From Grifola frondosa (lineage: Eukaryota > Basidiomycota > Agaricomycetes > Polyporales > Grifolaceae): a stretch of 64,000 nt of DNA. The DNA lies in contig LUGG01000015.1 of NCBI GenBank assembly GCA_001683735.1, forward strand, positions 310,001-374,000. The letters are read 5' to 3'. Below are positions 20,682 through 33,075 of the stretch, in pieces; position 1 is the first letter of the stretch; every line of letters begins with the position of its first letter. The position numbers were made by a program, and so were the translations under genes. The notes beneath the pieces are model-generated. The model was not told where the DNA came from. It did not search any database and worked only from the letters and a program-made list of their open reading frames with translations.

Positions 20682-23681
20682 TCACGGCGAAGGAGGTTCG
20701 TTGTCAAGAAGCTCTATAGGCTGTCCATCCTTGTCCAAAGGCCAAAAGTTGTTTTTGAACAAACACTGCGGGTCGTACTTGTGCTTCAGCCCCGATAAGC
20801 GGGACCAATTCTTGCCATAGCAAGCCATAGTCCGAGCAGGAGGCTCGTGGCGTCCCAAGAACTGGTCCGCATAGAATCATTTCAGCTGTATCGCGGTTGA
20901 ATTAGGACGAAGTTGATGCTCACCGTAGGGTACGGGCCGCCCAGAGCGACAGCACCGATCGTGCCTTGTATCCACTACCACCACACATGAGCACCGAACA
21001 CCACGAAAAAAATGATTTACTCACTTCTTTCCGCAGACGTTATGCACCTCGGATCGTCAATCCCCATCTCCCCACACTGGTGCAGCGCCGCGACGGTCCA
21101 CGTCGCCTCTCGCTGCTCCTTCGGCAGACAATTATCCTCAAAGTCCCCAATCGCGCCTCCAGTAAGCTCGAAGAGGCCACGCTGAGCGGATGCAGTTGTC
21201 TATCAATCTCACATTCTAACAGCCGAGCACGCTGATGAGGACTCACTACAGCCAATAGGCGTATTCGCGAACTGGATCACCGTCTTGTTGATCACCTCGT
21301 CGGGCAGCGATCCGATGAGGGAGAGCGCATGAACCACTGACGCCCCGCTGTACACGGAGTCAGCACGCCCCATTGCATAGAACAAGATGAGAGCACGCAC
21401 GTTTTCCCGCGTAATATTTGCGCAACGCTATCCTGCTGATTCAAAAAGCTCTTCTCATTCACCTCGTTCAGCAGGCAGCGCTCGCCGTCCCAGCTCGAGA
21501 TCGCCTCCAAGTACTCCATACCCTTCTCCTTCGGCCCGACGTTAGCACATCTGGATGACGACGAGCGAGTCCTTATCGGCGGGCCCCGCAGTGAGCAGCA
21601 CGTTCGCGTACAGCTCGCGCGGCGCGCCCTTGATGCAGTCGCGGAAGTGCTTGATGAGCGAAGGGGCCGTCGCGCGGTGGAAGCGGCTACCGAACACCAG
21701 TTGAGAGCTGTCATTGCGTATGATAGTGATAATGTCATATAGTTCACGTACTAGACAATGTTTCCCAGCGAAGACGACAGGACCGGGAACGCCCTCACCT
21801 TGTTACCGCGTAGCGATTCCGAACGCGGGCCCTGCGCTCGCACGGCCCACCACAACTCTAAAGCCGAGGAGAAAGCCGTCAATACACGAAAGCACGCCCA
21901 TATAGCGACCGATATTTGTCAAAAAGGGAGTGATCAACGAGTCGGCACTCACCAGGGTCAGCCTCCTTGCTAACGACGACGATGCGGCCGTCAGCGAGCA
22001 CCATCTCCACCTCCACAAGGTTATCGATACTCAGTCCGTACATCCTGCTCAAGAATCCAAATCCACCCAGAAGCATGATAGACGAGCCCACCGGGTGTGC
22101 GGACCTACGCTCGCAGCGAGTCAGAACATACTATGCACGCGACCGAAGCCACAGACACTCACGAAGGCAAGTGGTACGGGATGACGCCATCTTGTCTGTC
22201 GCCCGTGACCCCACTAATCCCTTCCAGCGGATGCTCCGCGGTGTACGTGTCAACCTCCTTCTGACGCATCCCCGCGCCCAACGTCACGTACGCATGGGGG
22301 GCACGGGCCGTGCATGTGCCGCGGCCCCAAGAGTACCCGGTGCATCGGGCAGCGGGAGCGAGAGCGCGCCTGACATGGGAGGGAATGAAGGCATCGACAC
22401 GGATGCGCTCCACGCAGCCAGGCTCGGTGGGAGACCGGGGATGGAGAACGGCGCGCTCCAGGTGCTCGGCAGCGGTGCGGCTGACGAGGACGCGCGCAAG
22501 AGCTGCGCCCCGTTGCTGAACATCGGCGGCACGTACATCCCTGCGTTGGATGACATGTACCCGAACGGCTCTGGTACGTCCGCCGTTTTGCGCGTCTCGG
22601 GCGCGGGACTCTCCTGCGGGGGCGTCGTTGCCGTCGTGGTGCTCCGTGAAAAAGACGATCCAGACTCCAAAGTCGAGCCTGAGCCTGAGCCCGGGTCCGA
22701 GCCTGCGCTTGAGGACGTGGACCTGCCCGAAGACTGTTTCGCCGTCTCCTCCAGGAGCGGCATCCTGAGCATTTCGATGTCTGGCGATCCTTCGGGCTCT
22801 GGCGAGCGGAGCCGGCGGCGGTTGGTGGGCGGCTGTCTTGGTGTCTCGCCAGCCTCGGGTGCGAGAGCGGGCCCGCGGAGGAACGTCCCGACAACGCGCG
22901 ACGCGGCATCGTACGCGCTGTAGTGCGGGAGATGCGTCTGGGGGCCTTCGTCTGGTTCTTCAGGCGCATCCTCCGGCGGCGCTTGGCGCTTGCTGCGGGA
23001 GATACTGTGGTGAGGGCAGGGCTCGCGTGTGCATTAGAGGGCACTGGCGGCGATGATACTATAGCGGGGGCGCCTTCCGGGGGCGCTGCAAGTTTGATCG
23101 AGCCGACGTTCGCCCGGCCCTTACCCTTGCTGCCCAGAGGGAGCATGTCCTTCAGCGTCGTCCAGTCTCTCTCGCCCTGTGCGACCTCCACAGGGGGCTC
23201 GATATCAACGTCGCGAATCAGGCCGAGGTCGATGATGACATCGCCTGCAACGGACCACCCCGCGATGCCGTACCCGCCAGCCTTGACGGAGGGGGAGAGG
23301 CGATGTTTGATGCAAAAGCGCACGGCAGCGCTGACGTCGTGCGCGTCGAGCGGGAGACCAGCACGCGCGCGAGCGAGAACAGCTTCCCTTGAACGTCTGT
23401 GCGCGCCCTGCGAATCTGGGATCGAAGCGGAGATGTGAGTTCGCGGCGACATAAAGATGAACGGGGGAGATGGGCCAGGCAAGATGAGATTCGTGCGCAT
23501 GATGCGATCGGTGTGCGCCAGATCATCGCTGAGAAAGAATGGATGAAGAGAGAGAAGGCACGCACTCTGGGTCGGACGGGCGACACACGGGTCCCCTCAC
23601 CGCCAAGCGCAGTTCGTCAAACAGCTCCTGCGGGAACACTTGTGGGGGGATCAGTAACGTTGCGGGTTTAGTTTGTGTCAT
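20682..23681 (-). CDS. FAD-linked oxidase with large low-complexity insert
   Basis: A flavoprotein of the FAD_binding_4 (PCMH-type) class. The start ATG at 23681 opens MTQTKPATLLIPP; exon 2 has AVRFCIKHRLSPSVKAGGYG and IDLGLIRDVDIEPP (about 23310-23190). The second half of the FAD domain is YVTLGAGMRQKEVD (about 22290-22250), LLGGFGFLSRMYGLSIDNL (about 22070-22010) and EVEMVLADGRIVVVSKEADP. The substrate side includes EYLEAISSWDGERC (about 21500) and the C-terminal SGLKHKYDPQCLFKNNFWP typical of BBE-like enzymes; stop at 20682. The two FAD halves are separated by roughly 290 residues rich in Pro, Ser, Gly and Arg. The usual GGH of bicovalent BBE enzymes reads GGYG, so flavin attachment through that histidine is not expected. 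One base is missing near 23365. The substrate is unknown. Confidence 0.82.
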
Positions 23682-25655
23682 TCTGCGCAGTGATGATAGA
23701 GGGGAGCCAAGATATACTGCAAGGGGATCTGCAGTTGAAGTGGGATGTAGAATAACCCCACTTAGAATGGATGTCCAGCTTAATAGCAATCCGCGTTGCA
23801 CGACGGTCGAGCGTGAACCGAAAACTGCGCGGATAAGCGTGGATAAACCTTCTGTATCCCAGCCCCTTTCTGTATTTATCCGGAAGTGGCACTCAATGGA
23901 GCTCGCAGCGCTCGACCGAGCACCAATGGGAGGAGACATCTGGAGCGCACTACATGCGCGAATATCCATTCAAGGGCACAGAAGCATGATATGATTTACC
24001 GAGGGGCCCGCATCGAGCGCTGGGAGACGGGATTTGGGAAAGAGCAGGAATCTAGTGGCAAAGAACGTATGTGCGGTAGCAATGTCGTGGAGCCCTGCAG
24101 AGCCCTGCTACTACGGGTCCGAGCAGGGTAAGACATAAATTGCAACCGTGATTTAGAAGTTTGCGAAGGGGCGCAAGGGCAGCAACTGGCCATGCGCTAG
24201 CCGCCGAATAGAAATCTGAATTGTCGCCCGCATATATTAGATGGGTAATATTGCTGCAGGGCGGAAGACCTAAAACGACCTCGGAGTGGAACTCAATGCG
24301 GACATCAGAGCCCAAATACAGACCACCCGGCGACCGCAGCGTCGGATGCGAGCATGGAAGGCAGCGCTGTAGCCAGTGTCCAGCATTAGCGGATAACAGG
24401 TATCAGACGGGAGACTCGGTAGAACTCAATTTGACAAGGCATTTCCCGTCACGGTCTCGTGATCTGCACATGACTGAGGCGCGTCCAAAGTATAGAGGAT
24501 GGTCCCCTCTGAATACAGGTGCGCTGTATCGAGACTTTTTTTCTAAGCGATACGGACAGTGCAGCTGTGGTGATTGATAGACTCGTCTCAGAGCTAACGG
24601 AAGGAGAGCCAGTAGGATCCGACTGAGAAAGCATCCATGAAGTGTTGCCTGAACATTGACGGTCTGGTGCATACACTACAACAGCGAGAGCGGCGCATAT
24701 ATGCGGTATCGAGGTTATGGAGGGTGCATATGACGTCGAAAAGCACTGGTATGTCTTTCTTGAGAATACTGTCGTCTGTCCAACCACTCTGCGCTTCGCC
24801 TATAACTGGGTCGCCGCTCGGACCGAGGATGTGCGCCCAGTTCCGCGCAGGGGCGGCAGGTCAGATGGTCGGCGGAGATGAGCAGGAAAGTAGATATGAG
24901 TGACCAGTTACGTACGACGGCTGGTGGCGTCGCAGCCGATTGGCGCGAGTGCGGGCTCGCAGACACAGGACGAAGCATATCATCATACGAGGAGGTCATT
25001 CTAAGGAACGACTTCTTCCTAATACTAGAGGCTCGTCAGCGAGCCTAGGTCATTCAGTCGAGCACGCAAACGTCCGGGCGCGGAGTGCTGAGAGGTGGAT
25101 AACAAGTGAGGGGGTAGCGGGAGGTGGCAATGAGCGTGAGTGCGAGCGCCGTACACGGCAGCAGCAGCATCAGGCCGAGCTCGTTGATCATGCATCATGA
25201 ACCATACCGCAGACGGAGAGATGCGACCCTTTGGAGGCAGTCAGTCTATGTAAATGGCCGAGGCCGGCGACGAGTCGTGCGGTTGCTGAATGGAGGACGA
25301 CGACGACGACCGAGTGCGCAGCGGCGGCAGAACATGCGGAGCCGGAGAACGTCGGAGAGCGTCGGAAAGCGACGGCGAGCGACGTGGGGAGAGATGGTGT
25401 CGAAGAAGAATCGAAGAACAAGGCACAGAAGCAGAAGACGCGTGCCCGAATAGGCAGTCGATGCATCCAGGAAAGGACAGCCGCTTCCCATCGTCTTTCC
25501 CGCTGTTCTCATGCCTTTCCATCTCGACTCGCCTTTCCTGTCTCCTCCCCGTCTTCTTCTCTGCCGCCCCCCCGTCTTCCCGCACCCTCTCCCGCTCTCC
25601 ATCGCTGCTGCTCGCCCGCCGTGATCACCTCTGCGCCGCCACCGCCTCGCCGTCG
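23682..25655. other. Divergent intergenic region of about 2 kb
   Basis: It lies between two divergently transcribed genes, the FAD oxidase and the membrane protein. Only short frames are present. A GAC/GAG-rich, simple-sequence tract at about 25290-25400 gives long but opposing frames, and the last 180 bp before the ATG are strongly pyrimidine-rich, as is usual for fungal 5' leaders. No gene supported. Confidence 0.45.
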
Positions 25656-27913
25656 ATGAGCAACGCATCTCCTACCGCGTTCCTTCTCTGGGCCATCCTA
25701 TCTGTCCTCGTGCGTCTCTGCTCTCCCTCTCTCGCACGCCTCTCCCTCTCACGCGCACTTCCTCTTGCAGTTTCAGATCTTCCTCGTACACCATCTTTGG
25801 TGCTACGATAACTTCAAATGCCTCCGCTGGTCCGCAGGCCGTCAGCCCGGCGCGTTCAAGCGTCTCATGACCGTGCGTTCCCCTTTGACTATCCGAATCG
25901 TTCGCGCTGCGCGTCTTACCGTGTTCTCGGCAGTACTCGTATTTGTGCTCTGTGCCAATGTTCGTGGTGTACAGCGTCGCGATGACCGTGATCAAGTATA
26001 AAGAAGGTGCGCTGCGCTCCATCATCTCAGGTGCGACGCGAACTTACCCCAGCCAAGGCTTCATCGTTACGAATGAACTTGCAAGTGCGTAGCCCTCACG
26101 TCGCCTCTTCTACTAACTATCTCGATGCTTACCCTGCATCGTCTTGCGCCTCCCGTGCCCAGTCATACCAACCCCATCGACTTATATCGCCCGCCCAACA
26201 AGGACTGGGTTACCCCTCGACTTCGTCTTCAGCATCGCTTGGGGACTAGAACTGTGAGTATCAACATTCTCTTAACACTTCTGTTCCCATTATCTCCTGA
26301 CTCGTATGCAGCGTGACACACCTCGAAGGTTCGTCCTGTCCGTCCGCATTTTTCGCAGCACTGATGGCACCTCGAATGCAGAGCTCGCATTCTGGCTATA
26401 TCTGCTACATCAGAACCCTCATAAAGAGGCATGGTTTTCCAGCTGGGAATATCGGCTGTGGTCTGTCGGTGAGTTGCGCGCTTCTGTGTTGTATCTCACC
26501 CGTCTCTCTACTTCTTTCTAACAACTCCGTTTCAGGCAGCATGATTGCGATCATCGGGATGCCGCTGACGGCGCTCGTGACACGGAAGCAGACGGAGACG
26601 TGCGACGCGTACATCTTCCTGGTCGGCTCCGCGGGGTCGACGTCGACGACGCTGTCGTTCTTGTACGTGTTGTGGCGGTTCCCGCGGTTCATCCGGCACG
26701 TGAAGTCGGAGGGCGCGGACCCGGCAGTCGTCGTGCGCCTCGCGACTTCTACCAGCTCAACGTGAGTGCCAGCGCGAGGGTTCAGAATGGTGGCGTGCTG
26801 ACAGCAGATGCAGCAAGCGCGGGTGGTGTTCCGATTCCTGTTCACGCGCCGCTTCTCGTGCTCGCACTCGACGGGATCGTGGGCACGGCGCACGTTGTGA
26901 ACCGCAACCTGTGAGTGTTCTTCTTCGTCTCGCAATGTTTGCCACTCACGGCGAGGCAGGTTCTGGACAGACTTCCTGCAGATGATCGCGGGGATCGGGT
27001 GCTTCCTATCGACGATGATCACGCTTCTGGTACGTGGCCATACCATCCTGTCCAGCCTGCACGCATGGCGCTGACCCACTACTCGTGCAGATCTTCCCCA
27101 CGTTCGATCGTCAAGGAGGCGGGGTACAAGCCGAAAGCATCCAGCACGGTAGCACAGTCTCCCAAGAGTGCACCCATCACGCCGCCATCGCTCACCGCAC
27201 CGTTCACATCGCCCCGAACCTGCACGCGCACCCCGCATACGGGCAACCGACGATGCACACGGTTGCGCCCGCACGATGGGAGGTGGAGGTGACGTCCTCT
27301 GCGGTGTACGAGTCCGCGTTCGGTACGGAGCGCTCGCACGAGCAGGATCTCGATGATGAATACGATCCAGAGCAGGGACCGGAGGAACCTGCGGAGGATG
27401 GGATGGAAGAGGAGCGCGCGCCGCCATACCCGCTGCACCTCTATCAACGGCATCCATTCCCACACTCGCTCTCGAGTCCCCAGATCCTTGTGCCCCCTCC
27501 ATCACCGCCGCCACCATCACCGTTCAGAATAGACATTGCGCCTCCGCCGCCAACGTCTCCGAAACATGCATCGGGCGAGCTGAGGCGTCCGAGGAGTGAG
27601 GGCGTGCGGCGCGGGCTGCACGTGGTGGCTAGTGGACCTGGAACGCCTCCTGTAGGGGTCGGCCTGGGCGTGGGGAACTCGCATATGGGGAGCCGTAGAG
27701 CGTCGATTTTGCACCCTTACGTGAGGAATTTTTTAGTTATGGTAAACTGCTGCTGACAGTCCGGTTGGATAGGTTATGACCTTTACGTCTCCAATTGGTG
27801 CGTGTTCGTTCTTTTGTCAGTTTAGTGTCTGAAGACTGGAGACTGACTGGATTGCACTTCTGTATGCCCTAGATTTGATTGATCTACAACAAGAACTCCC
27901 TCGCACAATGTGA
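25656..27913 (+). CDS. Basidiomycete multi-pass membrane protein with long cytoplasmic tail
   Basis: At least eight exons. Hydrophobic segments in order: FLLWAILSVL (exon 1), YSYLCSVPMFVVYSVAMTVI (about 25960), a segment with FVFSIAWGLE (about 26225), ELAFWLYLLHQNP (about 26380), SMIAIIGMPLTALVTR (about 26540), STSTTLSFLYVLWRFPRF (about 26640), ARVVFRFLF then APLLVLALDGIVG (about 26850), and FWTDFLQMIAGIGCFLSTMI (about 26965). That is about seven spans, followed by a tail of some 250 residues rich in Pro, Glu and Arg (27090-27760) and a short last exon ending DLIDLQQELPRTM with the stop at 27911. It matches a family I know only as conserved hypothetical membrane proteins of Agaricomycetes; a receptor-like role is possible but unproven. 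One base is missing near 26747 and one near 26845. Confidence 0.75.
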
Positions 27914-28831
27914 CCGGATCACCCGTCCTCTGGTCTCGTCTATCGCTGCACCCTCATTTTCTTCTCGCTTGCCTCCCACCATACACGGTTTTCCTATCTG
28001 TTCTCGTCGCGCCGCATATATCATCATCTCGCCGTCTACACCCATCACCTTCCTATTGCTCTATTTATTACACTCCATTTCTCCCCTCTACCTCTACCCC
28101 GGCTCGTCCTGCGCTGCTCTATACTCCGTCTTCACGACCCGCTATGATCACACGCGCCTCGCATGATTGTACATTACTATCCGGCCACAATGAACCGGTG
28201 TATTTCGTACCGCCTGCGCGGCTGCCGTCGAGGATCGAGAGGGAAACCCGGGAGGGCGTCGTCTGATCCGTTTGCTTTTGTATCGCTTGCTTTCATCTCG
28301 TCTCGCTGGTTCTCTCTGTGCTCGTGGTTGGACTGTGTAGGCTACCTGCTTTCGTAATTTGTACTGTATGGACTGGAGGAACACAAAATATATCATGCGG
28401 CACCGGTCTCCCCACGGGGTCTGAGTAGCGCTGTACTTGACTTCATTGTGTGCTACGATGGGTTTTTAGTGCTTGTCCGCTTGTTCAATCAGGTGTCCCT
28501 TGCGTGAAGTTCACTTCGTGGATATCTTTCGGCTCGTATACACGGCTGATGTAAATAAGTCTTCCTACTACTTTTCTTCACCTTCACATTCCAATTACCC
28601 GTTGCATTATGGAAGACCCGCTCTCTATGCCAAACTTCCGCACTGCCCAAGGCCGTATCTTCCCTCTCAAGCGGAGAGCTTGAGTAGAATTAGCCTTTTT
28701 GGGAAGAGCAGAAAGTTGTTCGGCAAAGTCCGAGGCACATTCGACAACCACTGCCAGGCTCTGCATTAATGACTGAGAACCTGCAGCCTTTATAAACACT
28801 CAATCTCACCTCTCCGATACTCGGCATAAAT
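27914..28831. other. Intergenic gap, no supported gene
   Basis: A pyrimidine-rich stretch at about 27920-28150, then mixed sequence. A TATA-like tataaac lies near 28792, about 35 nt before the EFG1 ATG. No gene supported. Confidence 0.4.
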
Positions 28832-29673
28832 ATGGCACCTACGCGCAAAGCCAAATCTCATGATACCATGTCCTTCTCGATATCCGACCCATCCACCTCT
28901 ACATCTCACCAGAATTCCGCGAGCAGAGCCAAACGTTCGCTACATAAAGCCCACATGCCTTCTCTCTCCCTCAATGCGCTCCCAGGCGTCCAGAAACTCA
29001 AGGCGTCCCTGCGCCAGACCCGCAGATTGCTCGCAAAAGACAAGCTCGCCGCGGACGTGCGTGTCGAGACAGAACGGCGGCTGAAAGCCCTCGAGGCGGA
29101 TCTCGCGCAGGCGGAGCGCGCAAAACAGGAGCGTACGATGGCGAGCGGTACCACAAGGTCAAGTTCTTCGAGCGGCAGAAGGTCACCCGTAAAATCAACC
29201 AGGTCAAACGACAGCTCTCGTCTGGAGATGTGCTGTCAGAGAAGGAGCGGAAGAAGCTCGAGGCTCGTCTTCTGGAACTGCGCGTTGACCTCAACTATGT
29301 TCTCCATTATCCCAAGACAAAAAAGTACATCTCGCTGTTGCCTCCAGACGTACGGCACGCGCAGGATACTCCTGCGCCCACGCACACGGAGTCGAAAGAG
29401 AAGTTGAAAACGGACGCTCATCGCGAGGAGGTGCGCCGCTGGGTCCGTGAGCAGATGGAGCAAGGGACCTTTAGCGATGAGCCGGAAGTGGAACTGGAGA
29501 CAGAGAATGGGAGAGGTGCCCGGGCTCTAAAAGTCGAGGCAGACGAAAAGTCGCATGGGGAAATGCGCAACAGGGCTGTTGCAGAGAAGAAAGCGGATGC
29601 AGGTGGTGGCGTTGTAGCGGATGCATTCTTTGGCGATGACAATGAGGATAGTGATGCGATGGACGAAGATTGA
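28832..29673 (+). CDS. EFG1: rRNA-processing protein EFG1
   Basis: No intron is needed. The Met at 28832 is followed by a Ser/Thr-rich, basic N-terminus, then the EFG1 core: LPGVQKLKASLRQTRRLLAK, an acidic-basic coiled-coil, YHKVKFFERQKVTRKINQV (about 29150-29210), LEARLLELRVDLNYVLHYP (about 29255-29310) and KKYISLLPP. The C-terminus is acidic (DNEDSDAMDED). Yeast Efg1 is a nucleolar factor needed for early 18S rRNA maturation. The length of about 280 residues fits the family. The first and second halves are in different frames; one base is missing near 29147, just before the YHKVKFF block. Confidence 0.88.
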
Positions 29674-30477
29674 CGTGAGTTTGCTTTCTTGTCCGTTTGA
29701 CATTCCTAACAATATCTGTTGCGTGCATAATAGACTTCATCGGAGAGCGCATTGCCATGCGTTGGATTTCAGCTTACGACTTGGCCTTTTTTCTATATAT
29801 TGTCCTTCTTATGAGGATTCACTGGTATTCTCTCGCAGTTCAGTCTTTACTCTGATTAATACCATTTGGCTAACAGATCCACATGTTCCTCGATTTCGGA
29901 TTTTTCTGGTCGCTGAAAGTGTTCTATGTCTCGCTTTCGCCGACAAGTATGGTTCTTCTATTCATACCCTATGGTGTGAGGCCTCTGTTTGAGTGGAAGA
30001 TATCTGCTTCTAAGACGACAACCCACCATCGTCGAGAACATCAATATCGCAGAATATTTGTTCCAAGTTAACATGATGCACAGAGCCCCTGGCCACATGT
30101 AAGACAAGTCTCTGCATCTTCGTAAAATATTTGAACGGGTGCGTCTACTCCTAACCCTACACATGTTCTACGGCTCCGGAGTTGAAGACAAGTCTTCTTG
30201 ACTTTCATGATAATTCTCTGATCTATTTCTCTGGATAGAATATCCCCAATTTTTGCGCATAAAGGGAAGACCATGGGCCCGTAAGTTGGTCAGCTTGGGT
30301 CAGGGGACTCCATACGGTGGTTGTCCTTTCGGGCCGCAGGCCCGAGACTCCCGCACTGGAAAGAGACATCACTCACGCTGTGGACTATAAAGTGCGCAAT
30401 GCACCGCTGCATATCCCGCATGACCCCGTTCTTCTCCGCCCTCACATACCACTGATCCATACGAGATCTCAGTGAGA
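29674..30477. other. Intergenic gap, no supported gene
   Basis: It lies between EFG1 and the aldo-keto reductase. Short frames only. Confidence 0.4.
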
Positions 30478-31837
30478 ATGTCATTCGGGAAAGTCATTCC
30501 CCTGGCGACAGGTGCGAGCATTCCACAGATTGGGCTCGGAACATGGCTGTCCAAGCCAAACGAGGTGGAGAATGCTGTGAGTAGCCTCGGAGGTTGCCAA
30601 TAGAGCTGAGTGTGGTGTTTCTGATAGATATCTGCAGGTGGAGATTGCGATCCGTAATGGGTATCGGCACATCGATTGCGCCATGATCTACGAGAATCAA
30701 GATGAAGTGAGCACCTTTGAGTTGGTCTCGTCTTTCTTACTCACTACATTCGCAGGTCGGTCGTGCGCTGAGGAAAGTGATCCCTCTGTCGTGAAGCGCG
30801 AAGAGCTTTTCATAACCTCAAAGTTGTGGAACAACTCGCATAAGGCTGAGCTTGTTGAGAAGGAGCTCGACGCGACGCTCAGTCAACTTGGACTCGATTA
30901 CCTCGATCTGTATCGTGAGCATCTTCCATTTTTAAATGAGTGAAGAGACTAACCTCGCTTTCAGTGGTCCACTGGCCAGTTGCATTCGCCTCAGGCGGCG
31001 CCCTGCAGCCCCCAGACCCGGAGAAGGAAGGCTGGGTAAAGCTTGATACTGAGACGCCTCTCGTCGAGACGTGGAAGGCGATGATCGAACTGCCAAAGAC
31101 TGGAAAGGCGTGTGGCGCTTTCAATGTACTTTCGCACACTTCGCTGACATCCGACAGGTCAAAGCGATCGGGGTGTCGAACTTCACTATTGAACATATCA
31201 AGGGTATCGTTGAAGCGACCGGTGTGTGGCCCGTACGTATTCTGCATCCGGTCATATGTCAGTCAGCTCATCTTTTTGAGCTTGTTAGGTCGTAAATCAG
31301 GTGGAGGCGCATCCTCTCCTGCTACACGAGGACCTTGTTGCGTTCTGCAAGGAGCATAACATCCATTTGACAGCGTACAGCCCGCTGGGGAACAACAGTG
31401 CGTGTCCTGAGGTCTGAATGCTCGTGTGAACTTAATGATAGATATCAATCTCCCAATAATGTCAGTGGTCGGTCAGAAGAGGCTTACCGAGTACCCGAGA
31501 TCATTGAGATCGCACAGAAGCTCGGTGCGACACCTGCCCAGGTGCTGATCGCGTGGTCCGCTCAGCGCGGATTTTCAGTTATACCGAAGAGCGTCCAGGA
31601 AGGTACGCATGCCATGCTTCACAAACATTGCCTTCCCTGACTTTCGTGCCAGAACGAATCGTCTCGAATTTCAAGCAAGTGGAATTGTCGGATGAGGATT
31701 TTGCGCGCATCACGGAGCTCGGGCACAAGAACCCGACGCGCTTCAACATGCCGTTCACGTACCCGCCCAAATGGGATATTAATATCTTCGGGGACAAGGC
31801 CGAGCAGGGGGCGATGCATAAGATCAGGATTGTTTAA
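30478..31837 (+). CDS. Aldo-keto reductase
   Basis: About eight exons. The product starts [21 protein letters not shown] and carries the AKR catalytic tetrad: Asp in RHIDCA, Tyr in MIYENQDE, Lys in TSKLWNN and His in LVHWPVA. NADPH-binding and barrel blocks follow: [14 protein letters not shown] (about 31160), NQVEAHPLL (about 31300), TAYSPLG (about 31375), SVIPKSVQE (about 31580). The end is KWDINIFGD...HKIRIV, stop at 31835. It resembles cytosolic fungal glycerol/alcohol dehydrogenase (NADP) AKRs such as yeast Gcy1; the exact substrate is not visible in the sequence. One base is missing near 30783 between RKVIP and SVVKREEL. Confidence 0.88.
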
Positions 31838-32253
31838 CCCGACAGAGTTACTGCGGTGATCTCTTGTATACTCTAGGAGTAGATATGTACTACTAACAAG
31901 GAAGTAGTAGAAATTATCTTGCCTCCGTTGTGGAATGCGGGCGGTGACCGTACTTGCTGACCTCAAACTGGTCATGTAATCAGCTGTTTTGACTCGCATT
32001 AGCTGTTATAAGCCACTCAGAAGCATACACGCACCTCTACTCATCTCTACGACGTCGTTTACATCCCATTTTTATTATCCGTGCCTGTGACAGTCGTTCT
32101 TCTGAAAGTCAGAAGTACTATGGAAGCGGAGGTACTTATGCTTCATCACGTGGCCCACGCTGTGGCTCGAATTTGACCTTGAATTTGACTTTTACTTTTT
32201 TTCACTTCTTTGTGCACGCGTCCCGACAGACTGAAGCCCCTTACCGCGGTGGC
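31838..32253. other. Intergenic gap upstream of the first MYND gene
   Basis: Nothing coding is visible. It presumably contains the 3' UTR of the aldo-keto reductase and the promoter of the MYND gene. Confidence 0.4.
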
Positions 32254-33075
32254 ATGGAGGGAGCCGATGCTATAAAGCTGTTGGATTGGTTTACTCCGGG
32301 TTGTCCTTGCTGTCCCGAGGAAACGATCGATCCGGATAACTTGCCGCCTGCTCCCCAGATTCGAAGTGCAGAGTCCGACCCCGGGAATATCTAAGGAAGG
32401 AGTTTATTCAGTGCCAGAACTGCTTCAAGTCTCGCGGTTCGGGAGTCACCTTGTCTCGATGTGCCGGCTGTCAGATTGAGTTGTACTGCGTGCGTCTCCT
32501 AACTCTACTCTCATGTTGTTCAGACACCTCATCTGTCGTCTACAAAACAGAGCAGAGCATGCCAGAAGGCGGCGTGGAAGTCGCATAAGAAGAAGTGCAT
32601 GCTGAATCAAGAGGCGCTTGCGGAGATGGGCGGCATGCAGACGGCACTCAAGGCCCTGCGGGGGTTCACCAGCAAGCACCGGCCGACACTCGCGCAAGCA
32701 GGCATGCACGCGCTCGACGCGTGTGCTGACCCGACGCGCGCGCAGAACTACGTGTTCGTCGTGTACCTGCGCCGGCGCGCGGACTCGCGACGCGCCGAGA
32801 CCGCGTACTACGCGCTGGGCGCGGCCGCTGTTCCGTTCGACGCATTCCCGAAGTTGCAGGCGGAGGAGATGCGTCGGCAGCTGCGCGTCGCACATGAGCT
32901 GAACGTGAGCGATGGATGCATGGGCGCGTTGGACGTGATCATGTTGTGCATAGACGAGGGCATCTTCAATATCGTGCCGGTCGGATTCGACCCCGACACA
33001 CCGTTGGCCCGCCTGGGAGCCTCGGACTGGAGACACTGGTTGTTGAAGAGACTGAACGAGGGTATCGTAAGCTAA
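32254..33075 (+). CDS. MYND zinc-finger protein, plus-strand copy
   Basis: The ATG at 32254 starts MEGADAIKLLDWFTPGCPCC. A MYND finger follows with cysteine pairs QCQNC and RCAGC, the split exon LYC, then ACQKAAWKSHKKKC. An intron of about 65 nt (about 32488-32555) lies inside the finger. The remaining roughly 165 residues form a conserved C-terminal domain: LRGFTSKHRPTLAQAGMHAL, YVFVVYLRRRADSRRAET, CMGALDVIMLC and the ending LLKRLNEGIVS. MYND fingers bind proline-rich peptides; the C-terminal domain is not one I can name. One base is missing near 32390, between SAESDPGN and RKEFIQC. A paralogue lies tail to tail at 33551-34373. Confidence 0.8.

Noticed and set aside
21967..22923. 318-codon plus-strand frame
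   Set aside because: It lies antisense to the low-complexity insert of the FAD oxidase; GC-rich skewed composition opens both strands, and the minus strand carries the conserved domain on both sides.
25231..25811. Long overlapping frames on both strands
   Set aside because: They arise from GAC/GAG and pyrimidine-rich simple sequence before the membrane-protein start.
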